Assembly (NCBI GenBank): GCA_947630215.1
Contig: CANRGX010000021.1
Span: 1 to 38,058 of the forward strand
Reading direction: 5' to 3'
Origin: an uncultured Eisenbergiella sp.
Lineage (GTDB): Bacteria; Bacillota; Clostridia; Lachnospirales; Lachnospiraceae
Length of the DNA: 38,058 nucleotides
The position numbers were made by a program, and so were the translations under genes. Positions 31,634 to 38,058 of this stretch are shown one piece after another. Under the pieces are notes generated by a model. It saw only the letters and a program-made list of their open reading frames with translations. It was not told where the DNA came from and ran no database searches. Numbering within the stretch: the first letter of the stretch is position 1; every line of letters starts with the position of its first letter.

Positions 31634-31987
31634 ATGAAGAAATATGTTTTTAGTTTGGTTCTATTCCTATCCGTACTATTTACGATGCATGTGCGAGCAG
31701 CTGAAGAACGTACTGTTATGATCTGGCCGAGTATTTCTTTCGATGGGACGAAAGCAATCTGCTCTGTAACGATAATGGCAGACAGGAGTACAGATAGGAT
31801 AGAAGCCGATATAAAGCTATGGCAAGGAGATTCCTGTGTTGAATCATGGACAGAGTCAAGTTTCGGAGATTTAATGTTCACAGGAAATACTACAGTTGCC
31901 AAAGGTCAGAAGTATATACTTACAGTAGATGCAAAAATAAATAATTTGGCAAGACCTACTGTATCTACTTCTGCAGTGTGTAATTGA
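31634..31987 (+). CDS. Small secreted beta-sandwich protein
   Basis: The 117-residue product has a signal peptide (about 1-22: MKKYVFSLVLFLSVLFTMHVRA) with cleavage after RAA or HVRA. The mature 95 residues form short strands with Thr/Ser-rich turns, ISFDGTKAICSVTIMAD, DIKLWQGDSCVESWTE and KYILTVDAKINNLARPT, and three cysteines. I recognise this as a small exported family common beside ECF sigma/anti-sigma pairs in Lachnospiraceae; its function is not known to me. It may be a sensor partner, a bacteriocin-like or matrix protein. It has its own RBS but no clear terminator before the next gene. Confidence 0.75.
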   Translation: MKKYVFSLVLFLSVLFTMHVRAAEERTVMIWPSISFDGTKAICSVTIMADRSTDRIEADIKLWQGDSCVESWTESSFGDLMFTGNTTVAKGQKYILTVDAKINNLARPTVSTSAVCN

Positions 31988-32103
31988 GTAGAGAATAATA
32001 TTTTTTTTATGAGGGAGAGTGGTATTTATGATATAAAGAAAATGAATGTCAAAAAAATAATAGTCAATAGAAAACTACCATAAAACTATAGGAGAATATG
32101 AAG

Positions 32104-32829
32104 ATGAATAAAAAAAAGAAAATATGGATGGCATTATATTCAATATATGCAATAATTTTTTTCCCCATGAATGTTTACGCAGCTAATCCAATATCTGCTC
32201 CAAAAACAATGGAAGAAGTCAAAGAGAGTCAAAAATCAGATTCCTCAATGATTATTTATGTAGATTCTGTTGGAAATTATGTATTTCATAATATCCCGAG
32301 TCAAAGTAGAGATACAGACACTACTTTAATATATAGGGATGAGACAAAAGAAGTTCGCAAGAAAACATTAGCTAGTTCATCTATGCAGCAGAAATCTGAT
32401 TATATCTATGATATTGAAGAAAATCCTGTTTACATTGGAACATGGAATGGTGTAGATACTTATGCAAGACATACACTTGGAGCAAGGATTTCAAGTGCAG
32501 GATTGAATTATTTGATTACAACAGGAGATGCTACGTGGTACAACAGAAGCGGAAATGTCGCTTTGCCTTACCGTAATGGCAATTCTACAGTGGCAGAACA
32601 TAAGAACCAAGTAGATGTTGCTAAAGGAACATATTTTGTTGTAATTAATCCGGATACAAATAAAAACGTAATTGTTTCTGTCAATGATTTTGGCCCCCAG
32701 CAGAATACAGAACTCGGGAAAAAGACTATAGTGGATTTGGATGACAAAAGTTTTGAAACATTGTTTGGAAGTACAAGTGTAGGTAGACATGTTTGTCAAA
32801 CAAATGTAACGGTGGTTCAATATTTCTAA
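32104..32829 (+). CDS. Secreted protein with double-psi beta-barrel (RlpA/expansin-like) domain
   Basis: The ATG at 32104 is preferred over 32098 because GGAG (32091-32094) lies 9 bases upstream of it. The 241-residue product has a signal peptide (about 1-24, ending VYAA), an acidic and Ser-rich middle (about 25-110), and a C-terminal domain with TTGDATWYNRSGNVALPYRNG near 140, then VSVNDFGPQQNTELGKKTIVDLDDKSFETLFG near 195. The DFGP plus IVDLDDKSFETL pattern with the flanking strands fits a double-psi beta-barrel, as in RlpA lytic transglycosylases and expansins, with the Asp in NDFGP as the likely catalytic residue. It probably acts on peptidoglycan or cell-wall glycans. The assignment is from pattern only. 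Confidence 0.6.
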   Translation: MNKKKKIWMALYSIYAIIFFPMNVYAANPISAPKTMEEVKESQKSDSSMIIYVDSVGNYVFHNIPSQSRDTDTTLIYRDETKEVRKKTLASSSMQQKSDYIYDIEENPVYIGTWNGVDTYARHTLGARISSAGLNYLITTGDATWYNRSGNVALPYRNGNSTVAEHKNQVDVAKGTYFVVINPDTNKNVIVSVNDFGPQQNTELGKKTIVDLDDKSFETLFGSTSVGRHVCQTNVTVVQYF

Positions 32830-32857
32830 ACGATATACTTTTTACATCTAATATATG

Positions 32858-32905
32858 CGACGGATCGGCTGTAGGAATGATTTTAATCTATAGTACGATC
32901 CGTCG
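32858..32905. repeat. Perfect 10-bp inverted repeat (48-base hairpin)
   Basis: CGACGGATCG (32858-32867) and CGATCCGTCG (32896-32905) are perfect complements. Inside, CTGTAG/CTATAG pair with one wobble, giving a long hairpin. It lies in an AT-rich intergenic stretch after the DPBB gene. There is no U-run after it on either strand, so it may be a transcript-end or mRNA-stability element, or a mobile repeat. Confidence 0.7.
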
Positions 32906-32953
32906 TAACCTATACTATCTAACATATTATAATATAAGGTGTTATTGAAAAAA

Positions 32954-32987
32954 CCAATTTTATCCAAAAGATAAAAAATCAAATTGG
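32954..32987 (+). promoter_or_regulatory. Possible RBS-hiding hairpin before the propeller lipoprotein
   Basis: CCAATTT (32954-32960) pairs with AAATTGG (32981-32987), and TATC with GATA inside. The 3' arm touches the GGAGA ribosome site of the gene at 32998, so it might gate translation. Not verified by folding. Confidence 0.4.
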
Positions 32988-32997
32988 AGATATAGAC

Positions 32998-34185
32998 ATG
33001 AAAATTAGATTATGGTCCTTTTTGCTCCTCGTGGTTGTCACAATCTGCGGATGCGGACAAAGGGATGAAGAACAACAGGCAAATGCGGCCGAAGTTTCCT
33101 GTCAGATTTTAGGCAAATACTCGGGCTGGTTATGCGGAATGGTTTCCCATCCGGGGGAAGAAGACAGCGCGGATGTTTTAACTCTGAATCCTCAGAATGG
33201 TGACGTGAAAAAAATAATTACACTGAATCAGATCAACAGCAATCAAACCTGTGCGGTAAGCCCGGACGGGAATTGGGTCGCCTATACGGATTGGGTAAGT
33301 TCAGATACATCCGAGGGAATCAAGCTGATAGTTAAAAATGTGTTTACGAAAGAAGAAAAAGTTTTTTTGGAAAATAACGGATGTAATCCATTGTTGATTT
33401 ATATGATATGGCTACCGGACAACCACAGACTGCTTCTGAATCTGAGCCTGAAAGACCAGCAATATTATACAGAAGCACTGGGAGTATTAGATATTGACAC
33501 CAATCAGCTGCGGATCTTGGATCAGGGGGGCGTCTGGCAGGGGAACACCAGTATTGACACCGATATGGATTGGGAGATTTCCCTGACAACACAGGCAGAG
33601 CTGGACGAACTGATCCGGAAGTACGGAGGAAAAGAATCGCTTCCTGTTGAAGAAAACGGAAGTTATGATTATGTTATATTCGGTGCGCCGGCATTGTCGC
33701 CTGATCAGAAAACAGCAGTTTACGCGGTAAATTTCAGCCGAAATGCAGCAAGCTGGGATTCTGAGACGGAAGAAATGCCCAGACTGACGTTGGCTTCCGG
33801 AATTTTCCAGGCGAATCTTGAAGAAGGTGGGGCAAAACTGATCTATGCCAACGCAGTACAGAAAAGCTGTATGGGAAATGTAGCATGGCTGGATGCTGAT
33901 ACGCTGGTTTTCGACAGGTATTACAATGAATTGTCGAAAGGGGACTGTGAAATTGTGGTTTATCATTTGTCTACCGGGAGGGAAAGCGTTATATCGGCGC
34001 GGAAAGAAGGGGAAACGGCCCAAAAGATCCGGGGAGTCCATAACGGACGGATTGCAATCTCTACGGATGGAGAAAGCGGTGAAAAGTTTATTCAGATGAA
34101 TGCCAGCGGACAGGAAAGAACCGAAACAACGTTTTTTTATGAAGGAAAACCGGTTTCAGTATGGCGGTTTTATCCGATTCCATAG
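32998..34185 (+). CDS. Lipoprotein with WD40/TolB-like beta-propeller repeats
   Basis: The 395-residue product begins with a lipoprotein signal (MKIRLWSFLLLVVVTICGC, lipobox ICGC, a somewhat atypical Cys at -2). Propeller-like repeats follow: CAVSPDGNWVAYTDW near 82, MIWLPDNHRLLLNL near 138, ALSPDQKTAVYAVN near 235, and VAWLDADTLVFDRY near 298. This is TolB/WD40-like: several blades of four strands with Asp/Gly turns. It should be anchored on the outer face of the membrane and bind another envelope component. It is the last member of the ECF sigma region and could be its output or sensor; no enzyme motif is seen. Confidence 0.7.
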   Translation: MKIRLWSFLLLVVVTICGCGQRDEEQQANAAEVSCQILGKYSGWLCGMVSHPGEEDSADVLTLNPQNGDVKKIITLNQINSNQTCAVSPDGNWVAYTDWVSSDTSEGIKLIVKNVFTKEEKVFLENNGCNPLLIYMIWLPDNHRLLLNLSLKDQQYYTEALGVLDIDTNQLRILDQGGVWQGNTSIDTDMDWEISLTTQAELDELIRKYGGKESLPVEENGSYDYVIFGAPALSPDQKTAVYAVNFSRNAASWDSETEEMPRLTLASGIFQANLEEGGAKLIYANAVQKSCMGNVAWLDADTLVFDRYYNELSKGDCEIVVYHLSTGRESVISARKEGETAQKIRGVHNGRIAISTDGESGEKFIQMNASGQERTETTFFYEGKPVSVWRFYPIP

Positions 34186-34306
34186 GAGCGTCGTAAAATT
34201 TGTATTCGATAAGAATAAGGAGAAGAAAAACCATAGATTTGAACCAAGTTACATGGGACAGATAGGAATTTATGTGGCAGCAACGCTGAGGATTGCGTTT
34301 ATGCGA

Positions 34307-34335
34307 TTGAAAGCATGGGACATTTTTGATATACT
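34307..34335 (+). promoter_or_regulatory. Sigma-A promoter of the S51 peptidase gene
   Basis: TTGAAA (34307-34312) and TATACT (34330-34335) are separated by 17 bases, about 30 bases before the ATG at 34367. This gives the S51 gene its own promoter. Confidence 0.65.
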
Positions 34336-34366
34336 CAAAGAAAAATTGAGATAGCAGGATGATGTG

Positions 34367-35101
34367 ATGAAAGCAATCTTGACCAGCAGTCTTGGCGGTT
34401 ATTTGAAAATAAACGGTGTCAGGGTGCCGGGGCCTTTCCCACAAACGAATGGTCTGCTGGATCGGCTTAAAGCAATCTGGCCGGAGAATGCCAGCGTGCT
34501 GTTTATCTGTGCTGACCCGACGGAATATGAGAAAAATGATAGTATCTGTGCCTGCTTTAGGGAGTCCTTTCCCATGAGCGGGCTCAGTATTTCCCATATC
34601 GGCATATGCGATAACAGAAACCCGGAAGTCATGGATAATTTGGGAAAAATTGACGTGCTGATTTTTACGGGCGGCCATGTGCCTACGCAAAATAAATTCA
34701 TGAAAAGGATCCGCCTGAAAGAGCGTTTATCGGACTACAACGGAATTATCTTCGCGTGGAGCGCCGGTTCGATGAATTGTGCAAATGTAGTCTATGCCGG
34801 CCCGGAATTGGAGGGAGAGGCGGTGGATCCGCTTTATGAGCGTTGGATCACGGGTCTTGGAATAACCGACATCAATATTCTTCCGCATATGCAAAGTCTC
34901 AAAGACGTTTACTTAGACGGTATGCGCGTTCTGGAGGACATCACCTTTGCCGATAGTGTCGGGCATGAGATCATTGCTTTGAACAACGGAAGTTATATCA
35001 TGGTCGATGATGGGAAAACAACCTTATACGGAGAAGCGTATCTCATTAAGGACGGACAGCAGACGCAAATCTGTCAGGATGGCCAGGCCATTTCTCTGTA
35101 A
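34367..35101 (+). CDS. Peptidase S51 / type 1 glutamine amidotransferase-like protein
   Basis: The ATG at 34367 is preferred to a GTG one codon earlier, with AGGA upstream. The 244-residue product has the S51 layout (peptidase E/cyanophycinase relatives): an N-terminal strand with MKAILTSSLGGY, FTGGHVPTQNKF near 105, and the nucleophile Ser132 in AWSAGSMN; a conserved His in ILPHMQS near 175 follows. S51 enzymes cleave acidic dipeptides or process cyanophycin; here the substrate is unknown. Its own promoter is visible at 34307. The next gene starts inside its final codons, so the pair may be cotranscribed. Confidence 0.85.
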   Translation: MKAILTSSLGGYLKINGVRVPGPFPQTNGLLDRLKAIWPENASVLFICADPTEYEKNDSICACFRESFPMSGLSISHIGICDNRNPEVMDNLGKIDVLIFTGGHVPTQNKFMKRIRLKERLSDYNGIIFAWSAGSMNCANVVYAGPELEGEAVDPLYERWITGLGITDINILPHMQSLKDVYLDGMRVLEDITFADSVGHEIIALNNGSYIMVDDGKTTLYGEAYLIKDGQQTQICQDGQAISL

Positions 35102-36269
35102 AAACTGCTTTGCTTGTTTTGGGGAAATGGCAAAAGAGGAAAATGGAATATGTCCGGGCTGCATAGAAGCAGAAGGAAAAGTTCCGGAGTGGGCAGAGTC
35201 GGGAGTATGCAGGATTTATGCCTGCTGTCAGGAACACCAGGTACGGTTTTGCGGTTTATGCGATGCGTTTCCGTGCCAAAAGCTTCCGCAGATGATATTC
35301 TGGAATCCTGATATTGTAAGTCATCTTTCCAAACTACGGGATGAATATCAAAACCAAATGATGCGTGCAGATGTGAAGAACAATGGTCAAATAGAAACGG
35401 TTCTTGGTTATTGGAATCTGGATAATCCGCAAATAGGCGAGCAGTTTCAGGAAGAATCTGACAGGCTGGTCTTTAAAATCAAGACGGATTCGCAGGACTT
35501 TATTTTGAAAGGTATTCCATGTGAAGTGCCCGAAGCTACAATAAAGAGCAATGTCCGGGCGCATCTGTTTCTGGGCAATGAAAATGGTATGGCGCCCAAG
35601 CTTTATCCGACAAAGACCGGAGCGTACTATGTCAGAAACCAAAACGATTGGTTCTATCTCATGGAATTTATCGAGGGGAGGAAACTGGAGGAAACTCCGG
35701 AGGATGAGTACAGGATTGGCCAAGCGGCAAGAAAGCTGCACAATCTACGGGGATACGATGTAAAATCTCCTTTTAGACAGAAGAAAGACCGTTTTTACGA
35801 TTGGTTCAGGAAGCACAGTTTTGTAAAAGAATTTGATGCCATTCTGGATACGCTTCCTGATTTTGCAGCATTAGACCAGTGCTTTGTTCACACGGATATT
35901 GGCCCGCATAATGCAATTCTAAGGGAAAATGGCGAGGTGGTGTTCATTGATATGGACGATGCGGGGATTGGAAGTCGATATTTGGATCTTGGCTGGCCGT
36001 TTATTATGCAGTTTGTGGATTTTAATCATGACACGGAAGAAATGCACTATCGATTTGATTTGGCACAGAGCCTCCTGAGAGGGTACTATGCGGAAGAAAA
36101 AATCTCCAGAGGGGAGTATGATTTATTATTTCAAGGGGCTGTCCAGATGCATATTTCATATATGCAAGTCTATGGTCCCTATGCGGTAGATTCGCTTTGG
36201 AAGATTTTGCTGTTTGGCATGGAGCAGAAGGAGCTCCTGTGGGAAATGATTCAGGGAAAGAGGAAATAA
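35079..36269 (+). CDS. DUF3795-like Cys-rich domain fused to APH-type kinase
   Basis: The start at 35079 overlaps the S51 gene end by 23 bases; an earlier ATG (35007) or a later one (35127) is possible, and RBS support is weak for all. The product of about 396 residues starts with a Cys-rich segment: CKNCFACF, CPGC, CRIYACC, CGLC and PCQKLP (about 8-70), like the DUF3795 zinc-cluster domain. From about 130 it is an aminoglycoside phosphotransferase-type kinase: the HTDIGPHN motif near 271 (Asp catalytic) and VVFIDMDDAG near 290. It should phosphorylate a small molecule in the cytoplasm; the Cys domain may bind metal. Such a fusion is unusual. Antibiotic resistance is not implied by the fold. 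Confidence 0.75.
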   Translation: MARPFLCKNCFACFGEMAKEENGICPGCIEAEGKVPEWAESGVCRIYACCQEHQVRFCGLCDAFPCQKLPQMIFWNPDIVSHLSKLRDEYQNQMMRADVKNNGQIETVLGYWNLDNPQIGEQFQEESDRLVFKIKTDSQDFILKGIPCEVPEATIKSNVRAHLFLGNENGMAPKLYPTKTGAYYVRNQNDWFYLMEFIEGRKLEETPEDEYRIGQAARKLHNLRGYDVKSPFRQKKDRFYDWFRKHSFVKEFDAILDTLPDFAALDQCFVHTDIGPHNAILRENGEVVFIDMDDAGIGSRYLDLGWPFIMQFVDFNHDTEEMHYRFDLAQSLLRGYYAEEKISRGEYDLLFQGAVQMHISYMQVYGPYAVDSLWKILLFGMEQKELLWEMIQGKRK

Positions 36270-36319
36270 AACTTCCGGTTTCACGCTGAGAAAGTCAATT
36301 TCTATTTGATATAATTCAT

Positions 36320-36342
36320 GCCCTTCGATTTGAAGGGCTTTT
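36320..36342 (+). terminator. Rho-independent terminator after the kinase fusion gene
   Basis: GCCCTTC (36320-36326) pairs with GAAGGGC (36332-36338) around GATTT, followed by TTTT (36339-36342). It ends the kinase transcription unit. Confidence 0.85.
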
Positions 36343-36411
36343 CTGGTTCCATTCAATTTTGCGGCAGGCAGGATAAGATGAGTATGTCACAGAGGATTGG
36401 ACATAAAAGAA

Positions 36412-36440
36412 TTGAATAAAAAACACTTTTATGGCATACT
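36412..36440 (+). promoter_or_regulatory. Promoter of the AbrB-type antitoxin gene
   Basis: TTGAAT (36412-36417) and CATACT (36435-36440) with 17-base spacing. A perfect dyad follows at once (36444-36460), so the antitoxin likely controls this promoter. Confidence 0.6.
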
Positions 36441-36443
36441 ATA

Positions 36444-36460
36444 TGTAAGAAAATCTTACA
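36444..36460. promoter_or_regulatory. Inverted repeat, probable antitoxin operator
   Basis: TGTAAGA (36444-36450) and TCTTACA (36454-36460) are perfectly inverted around AAA, positioned at the expected transcription start. A standard place for an AbrB/MazE-type autorepressor site. Confidence 0.72.
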
Positions 36461-36485
36461 TTTTAATGATGAAAGGGGTATGTTT

Positions 36486-36752
36486 ATGGATATGCAGGTT
36501 TTGACTGTTTCTTCCAAAGGACAGATATCGCTTCCGGTCAGCATACGGAAGATGTTATCTATCGATACAGGGGATAAATTGATAGCGTATGCGTCTGGTG
36601 ATGCCATTATGCTCAAAACATTGAAAATGCCTACGGTGCAGGAGCTTGAGAAATCATTAGATGAAGCGCAAAAATGGGCGGCATCAGTCGGATATGAAGA
36701 AAGTGATGTGAATGATATTATTAAGAGCGTGAGAACGAGGAGCAGGAAGTGA
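36486..36752 (+). CDS. AbrB/MazE-type antitoxin (VapB-like), intact
   Basis: The ATG at 36486 is preferred over 36480 because the GGGG of AAAGGGG ends 7 bases before it rather than one. The 88-residue product has an AbrB swapped-hairpin DNA-binding domain at about 4-40: VLTVSSKGQISLPVSIRKMLSIDTGDKLIAY, and an acidic C-terminal tail (about 47-80) that would neutralise the toxin. It overlaps the former PIN toxin by four bases (GTGA at 36749), the usual antitoxin-toxin order. The operator and promoter look intact. Because the toxin is broken, it may now be an orphan regulator. Confidence 0.88.
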   Translation: MDMQVLTVSSKGQISLPVSIRKMLSIDTGDKLIAYASGDAIMLKTLKMPTVQELEKSLDEAQKWAASVGYEESDVNDIIKSVRTRSRK

Positions 36753-37043
36753 GAATTGTTGTCGATACCAATGTTCTGATATATGGTGCGGCGTAAGCAG
36801 GGACATATAGATGTTTCTATCCTGAATCCTCTTATTCTGTCCATGGAAATCGTAGAACCGACATCCAAAATAGAAATATGTCGTGATCCGGATGATGATA
36901 AGTTTGTCAATTGTGCAAAGGATGCACAGGCGATGTATATTGTCAGCGGAGATAAAGATCTGTTGGTGATACAGGAGTTTGAGAATATTTCCATAGTGAC
37001 GGCAAAAGAGTTTTGCGAAAGATATCTGAAGGACGAATCATGA
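36749..37043 (+). pseudogene. PIN-domain toxin, internally deleted and frameshifted
   Basis: A GTG start at 36749 reads MRIVVDTNVLIYGAA, the PIN N-terminal strand with the first catalytic Asp (VVDTNVL), then stops at 36794. In another frame, from 36783, the C-terminal part is found: EICRDPDDDKFVNCAKDAQAMYIVSGDKDLLV to the end, with the conserved DPDDxKF and SGDKDLL. The middle third of a usual toxin (about 60-70 residues, including acidic residues between) is missing. The frames differ by +1, so an internal deletion fits. Toxin activity should be lost; the antitoxin remains. Confidence 0.9.
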
Positions 37044-37131
37044 AAAAGGAATCCTAAAACCGTTTGTGAAAGCCTATTTGAAAAAACAGCAGGCACAGTA
37101 TGTGAAGGATTTGAAGAAAGCCCTGCTGTAA
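37044..37131 (+). pseudogene. C-terminal fragment of an unidentified gene
   Basis: An open stretch ends KPFVKAYLKKQQAQYVKDLKKALL with a TAA at 37129. It has no start or RBS of its own and no identifiable family. It looks like the tail of a lost gene. Confidence 0.4.
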
Positions 37132-37163
37132 AAGTACCATAGCAAGATAAGCAAGGAAAGGTT

Positions 37164-37331
37164 ATGAAAATTGCCGTATTCTCCGACGTTCATGGAAACC
37201 TTGGGGCATTAAAAACAGTACTTGACCAGATCAGCGAAAAGAATGTAGACCAAATCGTGTTTTTGGGAGATATTTTTCAACGCAGGAATGAAAAAATATG
37301 TTTTGCCAGCGGTTCTGCTGGCAATATTTGA
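37164..37331 (+). pseudogene. Metallophosphoesterase N-terminal fragment (YfcE-like)
   Basis: The ATG at 37164 follows AAGGAAAGGTT and reads MKIAVFSDVHGNLGALKTVL then QIVFLGDIFQRRNEKI, with the YfcE-type metal motifs DVHG and GDI. Family similarity stops near codon 43, where the frame runs into the next gene's start region; it ends at 37329. The GNHE and GH motifs are absent, so it is inactive. Confidence 0.8.
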
Positions 37332-37960
37332 AACGATAGCAGTCTCTCTCTGGCTGACGAAAGATAATTTGTTTTATCTGTTCAATTTCAGTTATATTGG
37401 CATCTCAATTGCATTGGGGGTTTCTCTATACATACGGAAATACAGGTACGCCCGCCGGGTGACGCAGCTGCTGGTCGGATGTTATATGCTGGTTTATCTC
37501 GGCCCTTTGCTTTTCGGGCGCGGCTGGTGCGGCTATGCCTGCTGGACCGCGATGGTACTGGATTTTTTGCCCTACAAACAGCAAAAACAACCGCGGAAGA
37601 AGCTGGGTTGGATACGTTATATCACCTTTGTGCTGTCATTTGTTTTTGTGCTGGCCCTATTTCTGGTACATGCAGGCGATATGGAACGAATCATGTTCTG
37701 GGCGTTTCTCATCGGGAATCTGCTCTACTATATCGTTGGCATCACCTCGCGTTTTGTTTTCAGGACAACCGTGCATTCTGCAAATATATCTGCCCTGTCA
37801 CGGTGTTTTTGAAGCCTATGAGTTATGATTCCCTGCTGCGGATCAAGTGCGACAAAAGCAAATGTATTTCCTGTGGAAAGTGTAAGCGGGTGTGTCCGAT
37901 GGATGTAGATATAACGGATAATTCCCGAAAGAGAGAAATCGGAACTTCCTGCATCCTATT
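37288..37960 (+). pseudogene. Polyferredoxin-type membrane 4Fe-4S protein, frameshifted and truncated
   Basis: From 37288 the frame reads a membrane protein with four or five hydrophobic segments and FGRGWCGYACWTAMVLDFLPYK (residues about 72-93), like NapH/YccM-type quinol-linked ferredoxins. At about 37763 a base appears lost (TTCAGGAC where TTCAAGGAC is expected); the next frame continues DNRAFCKYICPVTVFLKP, then CDKSKCISCGKCKRVCPMDV, an intact 4Fe-4S motif, to GTSCIL near 37958. Then another gene takes over. The second cluster is missing. It could have shuttled electrons, but cannot do so now unless frameshifting occurs. Confidence 0.82.
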
Positions 37961-38058
37961 TTGTACTTACCCTGGGATTATCCTATCCGCTGGAATCGGA
38001 GCGGATTGCAGGAAAAACAGAAGCCTATCCCGGGCGATGGACAACGCATATTGTGATT
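37957..38058 (+). pseudogene. DUF5655-like C-terminal fragment (partial)
   Basis: In frame with 37948, the sequence reads YFVLTLGLSYPLESERIAGK followed by YPGRWTTHIVI to the window end, which resembles the DUF5655-type domain (PYPGRWTHH pattern). It joins the ferredoxin fragment without a start codon, so it looks like a deletion junction. The rest lies outside the window. Confidence 0.5.

Noticed and set aside
34100-34354. 84-codon forward ORF between the propeller lipoprotein and the S51 gene
   Set aside because: The first part overlaps the lipoprotein in another frame, there is no RBS, and its end contains a clear promoter for the S51 gene. Better explained as intergenic.

Overview
The window looks like a chromosomal segment of an anaerobic, Gram-positive gut Bacillota, most likely a Lachnospiraceae-type Clostridia. 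This is inferred from AGGAGG-type ribosome binding sites, a tetrahydrofolate riboswitch before an ECF folate transporter, a PadR/DUF1700/DUF4097/PspC envelope module, an ECF sigma/DUF4367 anti-sigma pair, and several glycoside hydrolases. No rRNA, tRNA, CRISPR array or complete insertion sequence was seen. The middle (about 6.1-30.3 kb) is GC-rich and densely coding. The ends and the 30.4-33.0 kb block are AT-richer and hold most of the accessory or decayed genes.

Layout. (1) 1-4.0 kb: the tail of a large serine recombinase, an intact AlbA_2/ATPase-type regulator, a recombinase start killed by nonsense codons, an unknown HTH-like protein, and small or decayed ORFs; this is an eroded mobile-element landing site. 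(2) 4.0-8.3 kb: a membrane protein with CorA-like topology but no GMN motif, an AT-rich unknown, a signal-less L,D-transpeptidase, and two overlapping metallophosphoesterases. (3) 8.4-16.3 kb: two lipoproteins (one a GH43-CBM6 enzyme), a cytoplasmic GH5, a Sfp-type phosphopantetheinyl transferase, an AGCS amino-acid symporter, thioredoxin, an orphan CbiG-like protein and uridine phosphorylase. (4) 16.3-19.7 kb: putP with a strongly folded leader, a DUF1624-type membrane protein, then THF riboswitch-folT and a strong terminator. (5) 19.7-23.9 kb: PadR with tandem palindromic operators, DUF1700, DUF4097, PspC and a KdpDE-like two-component system without kdpFABC. (6) 23.9-30.3 kb: a reverse-strand ECF S component, MarR plus an asymmetric heterodimeric ABC exporter, and a GH29 fucosidase. 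(7) 30.4-36.3 kb: ECF sigma/anti-sigma, two small secreted proteins (one with a double-psi beta-barrel-like domain), a beta-propeller lipoprotein, an S51 peptidase and a DUF3795-APH fusion. (8) 36.3-38.1 kb: an intact AbrB-type antitoxin with its PIN toxin destroyed, then a run of truncated genes joined end to end.

How the parts work together. Carbohydrate use (GH43, GH5, GH29), nutrient uptake (AGCS, PutP, FolT, a second ECF S component) and envelope sensing (PadR/PspC/KdpDE, MarR/ABC, ECF sigma cluster) dominate, as expected for a gut saprophyte. The candidates for less-described biology are the ECF sigma/secreted protein cluster (30.4-34.2 kb), the GMN-less CorA-like module (4.0-6.6 kb), the DUF3795-kinase fusion, and the structured putP leader. 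All functional names rest on reading motifs by eye; no database search was run.
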